A stretch of 64,000 nucleotides of DNA from Arctopsyche grandis (taxonomy: Eukaryota; Arthropoda; Insecta; Trichoptera; Hydropsychidae). This document shows positions 14,801 to 27,289 of the stretch, in pieces (the stretch's first letter is position 1; every line of letters begins with the position of its first letter). Where the stretch lies: positions 14,387,501-14,451,500 of the forward strand of contig NC_135362.1 of assembly GCF_051622035.1 (NCBI RefSeq), read 5' to 3'. The notes under the pieces are model-generated. The model had not been told where the DNA came from and made no database searches. It worked only from the letters and a program-made list of their open reading frames with translations. A program made the position numbers and the translations under genes.

Positions 14801-16094
14801 ATTTAACAGTTTGATGACATCGAAATTTTTTATGACGATATAAACCCTTATTACATTATTATAAACGAAACTAAATGAAATAATTCTTATAATCGATCTT
14901 ATAATACATATAAAGTTTTATTTTATTTTTATAATAAATAATCGACTGCTTGAATAGTGGAATTTCCCGGTGGTCTGTCCTCGCGAACAACTAATTTTTT
15001 CCAAGCTAGCCTACATTTGTATATTATGTATGAAAGAAATATGAAGATAAATTATAAAGAAAATTTCAACCTTTTTCAACAAAAGTCCAATAGGGAATTA
15101 CCGATCTCCCAGTAGCTCAATCTACCCCTGTCAATATCGTTCCATTCAATAGTACGTCTTCTGTGGAAATTCCATTTCACAATTCAAGGACATGCGAGCT
15201 AAAAAGGAGAGCTTACTTTTGATAATAAAGCCAAGCTGGCATAATTTATTCTTTGAACGCTATTTTAATAACATTTTCCTTTGCTTTAAAATAATTTTAT
15301 ATTCAAGTATTTTTGAAGAAAAGATCATCAATGAAAATGGTTATTGAACGAATCCCTTACATATTCAGAATTTGAAAGAAATATACGAGCGCTCTTAATT
15401 CACAACACAAGTAACCCTTTTCGCGCTTGGGTCGATCCTCGAAGGCATTGATTTATAAATATTTTTTTTATTCGGAAACGATTTCCGACACATTCACGCC
15501 ACACTACACATGAACAAGTACAAGAACAATATTCACGGCCCGTCGAAATGATACAATAGAAAGCGTCGGTATTTTTTTTCCCTCTCGTATTCTTCGTTTC
15601 CTTCTCGCTGCTCGTTTTCACTATTTCCTCGTAACGAAAAATTGAAATATGTCAAAACGTAAACAAAAGATGGACAGCGTTAAAAAATATAAATAATAAA
15701 AATATTATATATTTATATGTAGCTATTGGCGATACAGATCAAACAGAAGCCATACATAAATTCAAACGCAACGTAATAAAAGCGATTTTATTGCCGTTTG
15801 ATATAATCGAATGTATCAATATGTGCGTGAGAATTTATCGCGTTCGATGATTTATATAGCTGAAATCAAGTTAATGAGGTTTTATCGCTCCCGTAGGGGT
15901 TCGTGACGGTTGTTTTGTATTCTTTATTTAATGTACATAATTCTATTGAGATTGTTAAATATGTATGGGAGAACTTCCATTTTAATCTACACTACATACA
16001 TGTACATATGTACCCTATACATAAACAAGTATGTGAATTTAAAAATGCCATTGGAGATCCATACTTTTTAATAATGTAGGTATTTAAATTTCAA
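14801..16094. other. Intergenic, nothing recognised
   Basis: AT-rich, with one less AT-rich patch at 15400-15620. No gene. Confidence 0.35.
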
Positions 16095-16292
16095 CCAGCA
16101 AACGTAGATAAGTGGTTAGCATGAAATGCTTTCGATTGTGTGGTCACGGGTTCTATCCCTGGCTTTCCTGTGGGCCAGATCTTGAATATGTGACTCCAAG
16201 GTCGATCGTTTCTTTCAGAGTTTGTCAATTTATCAGATCTCATTGGAAACGGTTTAAATAGATTTGGCAATTCTGTCCCATTTCTGGCAAAT
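16095..16292 (+). mobile_element. tRNA-derived SINE, copy C
   Basis: Plus strand. The head AGATAAGTGGTTAGCATG (box A-like) and GGTCACGGGTTCTATCCC (box B-like) precede the shared body GGGCCAGATCTTG, GTGACTCCAAGGTCGATCG, CAGAGTTTGTCAATTTATC and GGAAACGGTT. It ends in a GGCAAATTTTG segment. Confidence 0.75.
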
Positions 16293-18714
16293 TTTGAGTT
16301 TACCGCATCTTATATTTTGTTGATATTTTTAAATGCTGCATAAATTTGTCCATATTGGCTCTAATGTTTGATGATCGATGTTTGTATCGGCCTTGAATAA
16401 TAATTGTATATAATGTTGACAATAGATTTCGTGTTAATAAAAATGGGTGCAATCCGTATAAATAAATAAAGGGGGAAAAAATGCGCATATATTCACAAAG
16501 AAAAGTTTCATAAAGTTTGTGTGAATTAAAAAAAATATTATATCATTTAAAAATATAAAACTACAATTTAAAAATGATATCTCATATACATCAAAAAAAT
16601 AATGGATTAAAAACAAAAGAACACATGACCAAACCGCACAAAATGGCAAAGTTTCACAACGATCGGAAGACTGTAGGAAAATATACTGAATCCATTGCGA
16701 AGCGAAACGTAGAATAAGCTTGTAAAAGTCTAACGTTCCTTTAATATAATATTTGCACACTTTAAAAATAAAAAAAATACTAAAAACCTCTAATAAATAA
16801 ATAAAAATCACTTGATTGTTTGAAAAATTACCTATCCATTGTTTGAATTTGGGTCAGCATTTTAATATGAAATGCGGGCATTCAATAAGTAACTTTCACA
16901 ACAGAAAAAATATGAAGCAACGTAAAATGAATGAAATGCGCATTAACTACATATATATAAATAAAGTTCAAATTGGCCCGCACTGTATATCAGGTGTTTA
17001 ATATTAATAACTCGCGAGTTAAGAATTTGTGAATAAAACTGCAAATTTGTTGTAGTTAAAATCATAGAGTTTTTCAATTCTACATTTAATTGCGCACTTT
17101 TTAATTGTTAAATGATCGGAACATGTTTTTATTTTATACTATATGTACAAATAAAATATTGCTCAGTAGAACATTTTTTATTTAACTGAAATATGTATAT
17201 GTATTTATTAAATGCACAATTTCTTTTATTCTGATGCACAAATGATTCGTTCTAAGAATCAAAGGTATTTTTTTTAATTACACTAAATAAATAAAACATT
17301 AAAATCGTTAAAGGAAAAAATGGTTAATTTTAAACATTTGTAATACGTATATGTATGTATATGCATACAATACGATTCACATCAATCATTTATTCGAATA
17401 TTTTACATCGACTCAATTGCTTGTTTTTTAAATGAACTTATTCTAATGTCAACATATACGGATTACATATGTACATATATAATGACTTATTGTTAGTGGG
17501 GTAATTGCTAAGTATGGTTATAGAGTGGCGAACGTTCATTTTTCAACTGTAATGATGATTAATGGATGGCAAAACTTACGAAGAAAAACCACCATCGGAT
17601 CTGGGGTATTCGAAAGATATTCCTCGGGCATTAGAGTGTGTACCCCGGGATCACTGCTCGAGCTGATGATGGATAATGATGGCCACTTGCAAGGCAATAT
17701 CAGGTGCTGCACGGAACAGGTGGCGCGAGGATGCGGTTTATTTTCGCAAAGACCGTTGAACAAAACACAAAAATAAAAATCAAGGAAAACAAAATGCAGG
17801 GGTGGAGAAAAAACAACAGGGGAATAATGAGGACTATCCATCACAGAGGAATATAAAAACAGACAGATTTATACTGGCGTGACAGGTGGCCTGAGGCGCA
17901 TAAATCAGAAGAAGCTACCTCGCTTCCGAGAGAGGAATGCTATCAAACGTGCACTGGTGTTTTTCTGTGGAAATTTTAATGTTTATCTAAAAATTTTTAG
18001 ATAACAAAAGTGAAAATCTAACTTAAACAAATCTCCCTGACCTAACTGCTTAGTTTGTTTTTATTCTCAATAGACGAGCAGATTCCATGTGAAATCGTAG
18101 TAACCCACGTCAAAAATAACTTGAAGGTTGAGAGATCCCTCGTTAAAATTTATTAACCATTTTCGATCAAGGGTGAAGGGATAAACGTTCTGATGCTCAA
18201 AAACCGACCCCCGTATAATATATTTTCAATCAATATTGTGGAAATTTATTTACCGACGATCAATACACTTTGAATAATTTAGATTCATATTTTCCGCATG
18301 CAACGTTTGTCGCTTATGTTTTATAATAGTAAAATGTGTATTTTTTTATGATTTTCAATGTGATCTCTTGAGCGTCGGCCAGATATTTTCTGCTTATTTA
18401 GCCCTTCTTTATTTTATTCCGTTTTATTGATTTCTATTATGAAAATTGTACTGTTCGTATAATTTCGCTGTGTCATGAATTATCGAATACGAAAGGGGAA
18501 ACAAGATTATATGGGAAAACACGAACCTATTTTTCACGAAAAATAATATAAAGCGATACTGAAAAAAATAAACGTGAACTGGCGAGCATTGATTAAACCT
18601 TAATCGAAAATTTATTTTCTCATTTTGATTTTTAATTTAACACGCTAGCATAAGTGAAACCTGCATAATAAATTTGTACATAAATCTAAAATATAAGCAT
18701 ACATATGTAAATAT
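16293..18714. other. Intergenic; no gene supported
   Basis: Mostly AT-rich. A moderately complex stretch at 17525-17950 is open for about 80-100 codons on both strands, with no domain. The 125-codon minus frame at 16434-16811 is Phe/Ile-rich through base composition only. Confidence 0.35.
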
Positions 18715-19366
18715 CAGTGGCGTGCGGTCCATGGATGCGGTGGATGCGGCGCATCCCCTATAACTTTAAAAAGCCAAGAGTATTTTTAATAAATATTTGA
18801 ATTTCGCTTCGATGTATTCTTAGTGATGTACGTGATTATGATGTAGTATATGAGTATATATATATATTTCACATATCACGTGTTTTTTGTTACATGATGC
18901 ATTATATAGGATCTTTTGATAATTTTTATTAAGGATTCGCATAGGCCGCATTCGCATAGGCCGGCCACAGGCGAGTGACGCTGGCGAGTAGACGCTGAGT
19001 GAAGTGCGCGCGCGTCATGGATTCGGAGTCGCGACCGATCCCATTTGCGCATGCGCACTATGAGGCTGTCTTATTCGCGCGGACGCGTTGACACTTGTTT
19101 AACCTCTACGGTGGATTCGGTTTCTCTGTTTGCTTATCTATTGAGTTTCACTTGGAAGCCGCTGTTGATCGATATTTCCGCACGCTACGCCCCAAGTTAT
19201 TTATCAAAAAGCTAGCCGATTCATTTCTTTAGACGAAGTTAATCATTTATACTGTAAGTTGGTTATTTTTTACTTTTGAATTAAGTTTTCATTTAAATTA
19301 GTTTCGTCTAACTTTATTTTTAGTTTACTGTTCCACTACTTACGAGTTTTCATTATTGCCTTTAAT

Positions 19367-21547
19367 ATGGATATCGAAAATAACAATGAGAGTGGACTTG
19401 TCGTCGAGATCAATAATAATTGCAATTGTTTAATTGAAAATGTGCTGAAAAGAAGATTTGCTTCTCTCCCATTTAATGAAAAGGAGATTATTGTTAAGAG
19501 CCCCAAACCCACACCAATATTTAATATTCAGTCTAAAACAAAAACATTTAAAAGGTATTTTAACACAGAAACATACGAAAAAATTTCATGGATTTGTGGA
19601 TGTGCTCACTTAACGAAATTATTCTGTTGGCCATGTATTTTATTTTCTCAAGAAGTGAATGTCTGGAGTAAATTTGGATTTTCTGACCTAAACAATTTAA
19701 GTAAATCGCGCAAGAGACATGAATGTTCTCAAGCTCACATATGTTCTGCTGCTCAATTTAAAAAATTTGGAAAGGGACCTCGTATAGAAAATTTTTTAAG
19801 TGCTCAATTTAAAGCAAATATTGAAATGCACAACAAAGAAGTTACTGCAAATAGATACATTTTGTCGAAATTAATAAGCGCGATCTGTTTTTTAGCAAAA
19901 CAAGAACAACCTTTACGAGGACATTTTGAACACCAGGAATCGGAAAATAGAGGGAATTATATTGAGTTGCTGTATCTGTTGAGTGAATCAGACATAAAAT
20001 TGAAAACTCATTTAGATAACTCTACGGTGTTTACTGGACTATCGAACCATATACAAAATGACTTGGTATCCGCAATATCAAAAGTCTTGCTAGATGAGAT
20101 TAAAACTGAAATACGTGCATCAAAATTTGTTTCCATAATTGTGGACGAATCTACAGATATCAGTCGCAAAGCTCAGCTATCTACTATTTTTAGATATGTA
20201 GATGAAAACAATGAAATTCAGGAGAGATTTGTTGGATTTGTCGATGTTAGTCCCAATAGAACAGCTAATGCTCTTTTTCAGCACATACGTGAGACCTTGG
20301 AAGAATTTGGTTGTTTGGACAAATTAATTGCACAAACGTACGATGGAGCGGCTGTAATGTCCGGGGAGCATAATGGAGTGCAACGAAAAATTCGAGATAT
20401 TTGTCCTAATTCTTTATTTGTCCATTGTTACGCTCACAGATTGAATTTAGTTTTGTCGCAATCTGTTAAACATATATCCGGATGCAAACGTTTTTTCAGC
20501 CGTATGTTGTCATTTTCAACTTTTTTTTGTAAGTCTTCAAGAAGAATTTCCCTTCTCGATTGTCAAATAAAAAAACGATTTCCCACTGCTGCCCCTACAC
20601 GATGGAACTACAATAGCAAAATTTTAAATATGATATTAGAATATCAAACAGAATTAATGGAAATATTTAATCAAATAATTAATGATGAAGACGAATGGGA
20701 TACTGATGCTGTCATAAATGCTGAAGTCCTTCATCGTTATTTAAAAGAGTTTGAATTCAATTTCAATTTGCATTTATTTTCTGCAATATTTAATTCGGCA
20801 GATTTTTTATTTGAAATTTTACAAAAAAAAACCTTTGACATATCGTATTGCGTAAGTGAAATTAAAAAATTTGTAAAATATTTAGATAACAAAAAAGACG
20901 ATTTTGATTCATTGTGGAACAAAGTAATAACTAAAAATTTTAATAGAAAAAGAAAATATGCTGAATGTGAAGAAGATGTGAAAACAACGTATAAACTTCA
21001 CTATTCTGAAATTTTAGAAACTCTTTCAGTAAATACAACCAATCGATTTCGAGATATCGAAAATTTAAAATTTCTCGAATTTTTTAACGTCAAAAAATTT
21101 AAAGAATATGAAAATAATTTTCCAGATTTCCTATTTAAATCACTCCACCTAACTTATGGAAAATACTTTGATTTTATGAAATTAAAAAGCGAATTAATTT
21201 ACATGTACTCAACGCAAGATTTTCATTTGAAATCTATAAATGACGTAAAGGAATTAATTGTGAAAGATGATCTAATAGACGTTTTGGAACAAGTATTTAG
21301 TTTAATACAATTAATTTGTACGATACCTTCCACGAGCGCATCGGCTGAACGATCATTTTCGACTATGAAAAGAATTAAAACGTTCACCAGAAGTAGTCAA
21401 AGTGAAGAAAGACTCTCTGGTCTTGCTTTAATTGCAATCGAAAAGAAAATAATGTCAAATTTAAAAAACAATAAAAAATTCTATGATGCGGTTATCGATG
21501 AATTTTGTAAAAAGGAACGAAGAATAAAATTAAATTTTAAAAAATAA
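19367..21547 (+). CDS. hAT transposase, TTF-zinc-finger type (ZMYM1-like)
   Basis: A 726-residue intronless protein that cuts and rejoins its own terminal repeats. Domains visible by motif are as follows. Residues ~55-130 form a TTF-type zinc finger (WICGCAHLTKLFCWPC, then HEC...H spacing). Residues ~135-245 look like DUF4371. The RNase-H-fold catalytic core follows, with Asp260 (IIVDESTD), Asp326 (TYDGAAVMSG) and a CYAH motif at 354-357. An RW pair is at 412-413 (PTRWNYNS). The hAT C-terminal dimerisation region carries catalytic Glu661 (STSASAERSFSTMKRIK). All three acidic catalytic residues are present and no frameshift is seen. It lies inside 14-bp inverted repeats with an 8-bp target duplication, so it is a transposon gene and not a domesticated host gene. 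The start chosen is the first ATG of the open frame. Length and domain order match other TTF-type hAT transposases. Confidence 0.92.
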   Translation: MDIENNNESGLVVEINNNCNCLIENVLKRRFASLPFNEKEIIVKSPKPTPIFNIQSKTKTFKRYFNTETYEKISWICGCAHLTKLFCWPCILFSQEVNVWSKFGFSDLNNLSKSRKRHECSQAHICSAAQFKKFGKGPRIENFLSAQFKANIEMHNKEVTANRYILSKLISAICFLAKQEQPLRGHFEHQESENRGNYIELLYLLSESDIKLKTHLDNSTVFTGLSNHIQNDLVSAISKVLLDEIKTEIRASKFVSIIVDESTDISRKAQLSTIFRYVDENNEIQERFVGFVDVSPNRTANALFQHIRETLEEFGCLDKLIAQTYDGAAVMSGEHNGVQRKIRDICPNSLFVHCYAHRLNLVLSQSVKHISGCKRFFSRMLSFSTFFCKSSRRISLLDCQIKKRFPTAAPTRWNYNSKILNMILEYQTELMEIFNQIINDEDEWDTDAVINAEVLHRYLKEFEFNFNLHLFSAIFNSADFLFEILQKKTFDISYCVSEIKKFVKYLDNKKDDFDSLWNKVITKNFNRKRKYAECEEDVKTTYKLHYSEILETLSVNTTNRFRDIENLKFLEFFNVKKFKEYENNFPDFLFKSLHLTYGKYFDFMKLKSELIYMYSTQDFHLKSINDVKELIVKDDLIDVLEQVFSLIQLICTIPSTSASAERSFSTMKRIKTFTRSSQSEERLSGLALIAIEKKIMSNLKNNKKFYDAVIDEFCKKERRIKLNFKK

Positions 21548-21563
21548 ATTGGTCGGTTTTTTT

Positions 21564-21596
21564 TTTCAAACAAGGGACAGCATCCCTTGTTTGAAA
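21564..21596. other. Perfect hairpin in hAT 3' region
   Basis: The 14-bp stem arms TTTCAAACAAGGGA (21564-21577) and its exact complement (21583-21596) surround a 5-nt loop. It lies 17 bp after the transposase stop and just inside the 3' terminal repeat. Subterminal palindromes in hAT elements can be transposase sites or contribute to 3' end formation; which applies here is unknown. Confidence 0.85.
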
Positions 21597-21614
21597 AGTC
21601 ACCGCCCGCCACTG

Positions 21615-21624
21615 GTAAATATGT

Positions 21625-21701
<77 letters not shown>

Positions 21702-21706
21702 TATCA
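21615..21706. repeat. (TA)n-type microsatellite with ATC end
   Basis: TATATATAAATATA array that ends in (ATC)4, the likely 3' tail of the adjoining RTE fragment read on the minus strand. Confidence 0.85.
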
Positions 21707-22110
21707 TCATCATCATGTACAGCCATTCGCCATCCACTGCTGGATGAAGGCCTCTCCAACACGCTTCCACTCGTCTCTGTTTTGCGCAACATTCATCCAT
21801 CTCACTCCGCACATTTTCCTAATTTTGTTCACCCATCTTCCTTGCGGTCTTCCTTTTACCCTTGCATTCTCTCGGGTACCATTCAAGCACTTCTTTTGTC
21901 CACCTTTGCCACCCGCCCATTGCCATTTCAATCTCTTCACTCTATCCACTATGTCCACTACCCTTGTCATACTTCTCACCCACGTGTTCCGCATTCTGTC
22001 TTTTCTCGTTATGCCAAGCATACAGCATTCCATGCTTCTTTGAGTACATTAGATTTTATGTAGCATCTTGGCGTTCAGTGTCAAAGTTTCACATCCATAA
22101 TAAATATATA
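21707..22110 (-). mobile_element. RTE-type LINE 3' fragment
   Basis: The minus strand encodes the C terminus of an endonuclease-reverse transcriptase: DRVKRLKWQWAGG, KGRPQGRWVNKIRK, then WMNVAQNRDEWKRVGEAFIQ and a WMANG end. This WAG...GRP..RW...AQDR..W..LGEA..QQW pattern is characteristic of RTE-like insect LINEs. A (TGA)n tail follows at the 3' end. It is severely 5'-truncated, and a homologous fragment lies at 2743-3140. Confidence 0.8.
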
Positions 22111-22123
22111 TGTATATATATAA

Positions 22124-22182
<59 letters not shown>

Positions 22183-22190
22183 TATCATAT
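22111..22190. repeat. (TA)n microsatellite
   Basis: TATATA array with TAAATA interruptions. Confidence 0.9.
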
Positions 22191-22193
22191 ATA

Positions 22194-22560
22194 CAGTATC
22201 GGGCATAGAAATTTCATCACCCCTAAATATTATGAATTTCCGGAATTTCTCAATAGTTTTAAACCTCTATTTTTAAAATACTCTTTTTTATCAAAATGGT
22301 AGTATTTCGAATATTTTGAGGTATTCTATTTAGTTCTTGTGCAGCTTACGAGTGAGTGACAACAATTTTCAACATGGCAAACTGTCCGAAACTTGACGTG
22401 GCGAAAAAATGGCAACCAATTTCGCCATGTTCGAGAGGATTGTCCAAACGAAAAATTGCGTTGCAGTTGCATACACACTATGCAAATCCACAGTTTTCAA
22501 CTTGGGTCTGCCAAATTCGATACATTCGTTAACAGTAGTCTAACTTAAACCATAGATAAT
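22194..22560 (+). mobile_element. Tc1-like transposon 5' remnant
   Basis: A TA dinucleotide is followed by CAGTATCGGGCATAGAAATT and CATCACCCC, a Tc1-type inverted repeat. At 22374 an ATG opens a frame with a helix-turn-helix-like start (KKWQPISPCSRGLSKRKIAL) that stops near 22535. The DDE region and the right end are absent. Confidence 0.6.
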
Positions 22561-23045
22561 ATTTAGAAGACGTCTGTGTAATTTTGAGGGTTTTTTTCAT
22601 TCGACTAAGCAATTCAGTTTTTTTTCATTTGACTGAGTACATATGTATATTACAAACGTGAGTAAATAAATGTAAAATTTTCAAGTGATAAACCGTTTTA
22701 AACACATATTTATTTAACCTACAGCATACTCGATTTCCAGCAGTGCTACTTCGTTAGAATAAATATTTTTTAACTCAAAAAATTTTATATAATTTCTTGA
22801 AAATCTAAAAGCATAAAGCCCTTAGCCCTTGCATACATACATGTATATGAATATGTTCATTGTGATAAGTAGATCCAAACTGCTTCTTCAGTTTTTTATA
22901 GAACACTAACTGAACTATTGTATGTAATGCCTCATAAGCTGTTTGTTTACAATCCTCACAAAGTAATCAGTCCAAATCATTTAAATTGGACTGTAAACTA
23001 AATGAACTTTAAATAAATTTTCCGATTTTTCAAATTGAACACACT
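22561..23045. other. AT-rich intergenic DNA
   Basis: Nothing recognised. Confidence 0.4.
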
Positions 23046-23048
23046 TTA

Positions 23049-23256
23049 AGGTCCGTTCATACCTATCCAGCACGACCCGTATCCTGCAAGTGCGGATAGT
23101 ATTCTCAGGTACATTATATGGACGTATTCATACTCCATTCGGGCATGCGCATTTACGCATTCATGCACGTCCATATAGAATTTACTAAAGAATACTGTCC
23201 GTACTTGCAGGATACTTGCAGGATTCGGGTCGTGCTGGATAGGTATGAACAGACCT
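23049..23256. mobile_element. PIF/Harbinger-like MITE, TTA target duplication
   Basis: A 208-bp element starting AGGTCCGTTCATACCTATCC and ending in its inverse GGTATGAACAGACCT, with long inverted arms of about 43 bp that include CAGCACGACCCG and ATCCTGCAAGT. It is flanked by TTA on both sides (23046-23048 and 23257-23259), as expected for Harbinger-type insertion. A related right end occurs near 30456-30476. Confidence 0.75.
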
Positions 23257-23259
23257 TTA

Positions 23260-23970
23260 GTCGAACGATGTTGGTAAATTTGAAACGAAAATATTCTCGT
23301 TTAACAGATGAACTCACAACTGACTAAATATATATGTATGTACATAGACATTCAATCTAGGCAAAAAAAAAATGCCATACAAAGCTCAAAATTGTTTATT
23401 AAACATCCATTTCACTCCTCTCATTTGGGTGTATTTTGATGTAATTCGAGTGCAATATTCCAGCCCAAATAAATGTATGTATATAAAATGCATTCGCCTT
23501 CAATTTACCCTCAATCGGAAAACTAGACTGATTTCCGTCTGAATATGTGGAAGTCACAGAAACAAATGTGTGCTGGAGTTTGTAAATCGTACCGAATGTC
23601 AACTCCGGATATCAGGTAAACGTAGTGACACGTCTGTTTCATTAATCTTCAAAGTGTACCTTTGTAAAAGGTGGCTGTTGAGGGGAAGGGGGCTGCAGGT
23701 GGTTAGCATCGCCGCTCTCTCCTACTCAACCTCCGAACCTTGCGCAAATTGGACGGTGATTGCTTTAGAGGAAACTTCGCAGCATGTTTAAAGTATTTAA
23801 TTTTCCTTTTAGGAAGTGGGTGGGTGCTCGCTTTGAATGGATTTTGCGAAACTATTCCAGCAGCTATTCGTTCGTTTAAAAAACTTGGTTTCCAACCAGG
23901 TGAGCGTCGTAGGTGATGCATTAACAACTGCTATTTGATATTATGATGTATATGTATGCACATATGTATA
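23260..23970. other. Intergenic, nothing recognised
   Basis: Short overlapping open frames at 23399-23602, 23570-23791 and 23703-23927 have no domain. Confidence 0.35.
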
Positions 23971-23977
23971 TATTATA

Positions 23978-24581
23978 TTCAAACTGGCGTTTTGGGTCAT
24001 TCATGTTCGAATACAATTCAACTAGTAAATTATAACTCTACAAGCGCAAATACATATATACTTTCAACAATGTGAACCAGTTGTAATATAATAGTTGAAA
24101 TTACACAGTTCTGATGATTTTACGAATGCTTTAGAATTCAATAATGCGTTCATATTTGCTAGGTATTAAGAAATATGGTAATGAGTATCAAATTAAGATA
24201 ACTATAAGATTATGTTCAAAGCAAAAATGTGACTTTTCAACTCAATTTACTAGTTGAATGACGTCTTCACGAAATCCTAACGTCTACATCTTCTCTGGTA
24301 CCAACTTATAGTAGAACTGTATTTTCCGTTGTAATATATTTTGATAAGTTGGAATGTAATCAACTTAGTAAAATGTAATGAACTAGTCAAAATACAAATA
24401 TATGTATTACAGCTGGAAGATACACATCAACTGTAACATATGAACAAACTGGTACGTTAATGAACGAGCCGGAGCGAACCTTGGACTGTGACATACATAC
24501 ATACATATGTATGTATGTTCATATATTTTATTTTTACATATGTAGATATATACCAGGACGGCCTAACAGGTAAACCCCAAT
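23978..24581 (-). repeat. Unclassified interspersed repeat, copy 2 (inverted)
   Basis: Reverse-complement relative of about 733-1294. It shares landmarks over the whole length, such as GAACAAACTGGTACGT, GAACGAGCCGGAGCGAACC and GGCCTAACAGGTAA. Small indels indicate independent decay. Confidence 0.65.
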
Positions 24582-24775
24582 GCACCTTCCTAGACACTTA
24601 ATTACAAACACTGCAGCCTGTTTTTATTACATAAATCATTGTAATTCCAGGGGCTGAAGAACACGAAAGTGACAATTAATTAATCCATAGAAACATCTAT
24701 GGATTCAGACTTGAGCATTCATTTTTACATATTGTACATAAATTATATTCAGATATTTGTGATATAGCGGGTATG

Positions 24776-24976
24776 AAGGTTTTTGCCAAATTTGATTTTC
24801 TGTGAACCGATTCAACAATTAAATCTGATAAATTGTCAAACTCTAATAGGAAACGATCACACTTGGAGTCACAAATAACCTAGTCTGAACAGCAACATTA
24901 AAGATTACCACGGGATCGAACCCGGTAACCTCTCGGTGCTAAAAATGAACGCAACCACCGAGCCATACTGCTGGCT
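24776..24976 (-). mobile_element. tRNA-derived SINE, copy D
   Basis: Minus strand. The head AGCCAGCAGTATGGCTCGGT with GGGTTCGATCCCGTGG (box B) precedes the shared body CAGACTAGG, GTGACTCCAAG, GATCGTTTCCTATTAGAG. The head type is the same as in copy A. Confidence 0.75.
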
Positions 24977-27246
24977 AATATATGTATATGTATACTACTA
25001 AAGATTTTCTTCTTTTTTTTTCTAATTAATCTCTTATCAAAAGTTAAACACCGTCACAGTTGTTTAGAAAGGTTCATTGACATATGTATGTACATATATA
25101 TAAATATCCTTCTCACAGTACATTTTCATTCAATTTGCTTTGATTGACTTTTAATTTTATACATCAAAATACATAATACATTTTTTTTATACATCAAAAG
25201 CATTTCATTTAATTTTAATAAAAAAAATTATACTTGCAAAACATACTTAAAATCAATTTTTATGTGTATTTGTTTTTGATCTTTGCAATTTTCAAAATAA
25301 ACGTATCGACAGTTACCTATTTCAAAAGCATACATGAACATTTCCTATGGCGAATTTTCCAAGCCAATGTTTTCCGTCGATAAATTTCGCACTTGAACTG
25401 TTCGAATGGCCGTCGGAGACCCTTAAATTTGCGAGAAAAACGAAAACTTTTCCGAGCGAAACTTTTCCCGTTTGAATGTAATGTTCCCCGCACTCATAAA
25501 TGCATTCGTTTATTTTCTCATCGAAACAGATGGCTTTTCACGTATGCGCTCACATCATAACTTACCACATAAATTTCAAACAAATGATTAAAAAAAACAT
25601 AGCTCAACTGAAATCCTTAAAATAAATATTATTATTTCGATATTTTGGTCATACCATTAGCATAAGTACTAATTGTATGTATGTATGTATGTTTGATCCA
25701 TATATTATAGAATGATGGATTTAAATGATCGTCGTGTATTAATTTAAAAACATAATGAGCATTCAAATTAATCACTCACATGTAGAGAGAGATATTAATT
25801 TACGCATAATTAAATACCGGTAGCACTTATTATTAATTTGAAATCATTTCAATCACATGTCAATTAGTCATAAATGCGATCACACACCCGTGTAAATACA
25901 ATTTCGCGTGCAGCTTAAAATCATTTTATATTCAATTAATCTCTGTGGGATTCAAATCTAATTACGAGTAGAATTTCGAGCGTTTGACAATTTAAATTCG
26001 ATGTGAAAAAAATTGACGCCATTGCATATTGTATGATATTTGAAAGCATACATATTTTGGTGTTCATTTATTTATTATTTTTAAAATTTTAAAAATGAAT
26101 CAAATCTTACAATACAATTGAAGAAATGTTTATGTAAATTTTCAATTAAGTAAAGTAGATACATAGGCATCAGTGGAATTGAGTATGAATATTGGATTGC
26201 ATTTTTAATGTTTTCGGTTTGGAATTATTTTTCAACAAGATTGAAGTCACGCTCTCGTGACAACAATACAAAGCCCTAAAATCTTGAATTGGATTCTGGA
26301 TGGCGTTGAATATTTAAAACGGCCTCTCCGACATTTCGAAATGACGGAAAGGCGAGTCAACAAATGCTAAATCAAATCAAGCCACCGTTGAAATTTTTCC
26401 GAATACATTATTCATACGAAACTTTAATGCAAAAAAAAACCGCTGAAAATTTTTCGCTCATAAACTTCAAATGTCACCGTAAATTATTTACAGAAATAAA
26501 TACAAATACGAAATATATCTATGATAGCCTATGCGTATTGTTGTGTTTTTGGATGAGCAATATTGAAATTCTATCACGTTTCGTTGTCGCGTAGTAATCT
26601 GATTGAGTTACAAAACAAACTTTCCACGCTCGTTTGGAAAATTTTCAGAAGTTTCCTCGCTTTTTCACAATTCCAACACAAAAATTGTGACTTTTTGACT
26701 TGTTTTTTTTTTCCACGTATACGTGTAAGGGTTTGCAAAATGCGTTATTATAAATAGGAACGTATTAAATCTGAATCTTTCATTCATATTTTATGAAAAA
26801 CTATTATTGTACCCGATGAAATATCACCGCATAGGCAAATTAAGTTATTAAATAAATAAAATTAAAATAAATGTGTCGGTGCTGTGTTCAATCCGCACGC
26901 GGTCGTGTTTTTTTCAAATACCTTTAAATATATTTAATTTAATATTTATATTTTATATGAAAAAAAGGTAAAAACAAACAACCTATAAAAAATATAAAAC
27001 ACATAAAAAATATTAAACACCAATAAAAAATGTATAAATTATTTAATTAATTAAATAAATAGATGGCGCTAAATGCTCAGAGACTTGCCTAGAGGAAACA
27101 TTGGTAGCAAACAGTATATATAGAAGTTTTTTTATTTCGATATTATATTCCTACATTTTGTTGGCAGTGTTTTAGCTGTGACGTACGTTTATATGTATGT
27201 ATGTCCAATCTAAACGACTATTATAGTACGGCGAGCGTTATCGCAG

Positions 27247-27289
<43 letters not shown>

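Larger units (their letters stand above)
18715..21614 (+). mobile_element. Complete, apparently autonomous hAT DNA transposon
   Basis: The 2900-bp element has 14-bp terminal inverted repeats, CAGTGGCGTGCGGT at 18715-18728 and its inverse at 21601-21614 with one mismatch. A perfect 8-bp target duplication GTAAATAT flanks it (18707-18714 and 21615-21622). It encloses one intact transposase gene (19367-21547). A 650-bp leader with a CpG-rich patch precedes the gene. Between the stop codon and the 3' repeat is a perfect 14-bp-stem hairpin. Intact ends, frame and duplication point to a recent insertion. Confidence 0.95.

Noticed and set aside
16434-16811. 125-codon Phe/Ile-rich frame, possible membrane protein
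   Set aside because: Hydrophobicity follows from AT-rich base composition. No other frame signal.
17525-17844. Overlapping 83- and 102-codon frames on opposite strands
   Set aside because: No known motif in either. The region is only somewhat less AT-rich than its surroundings.
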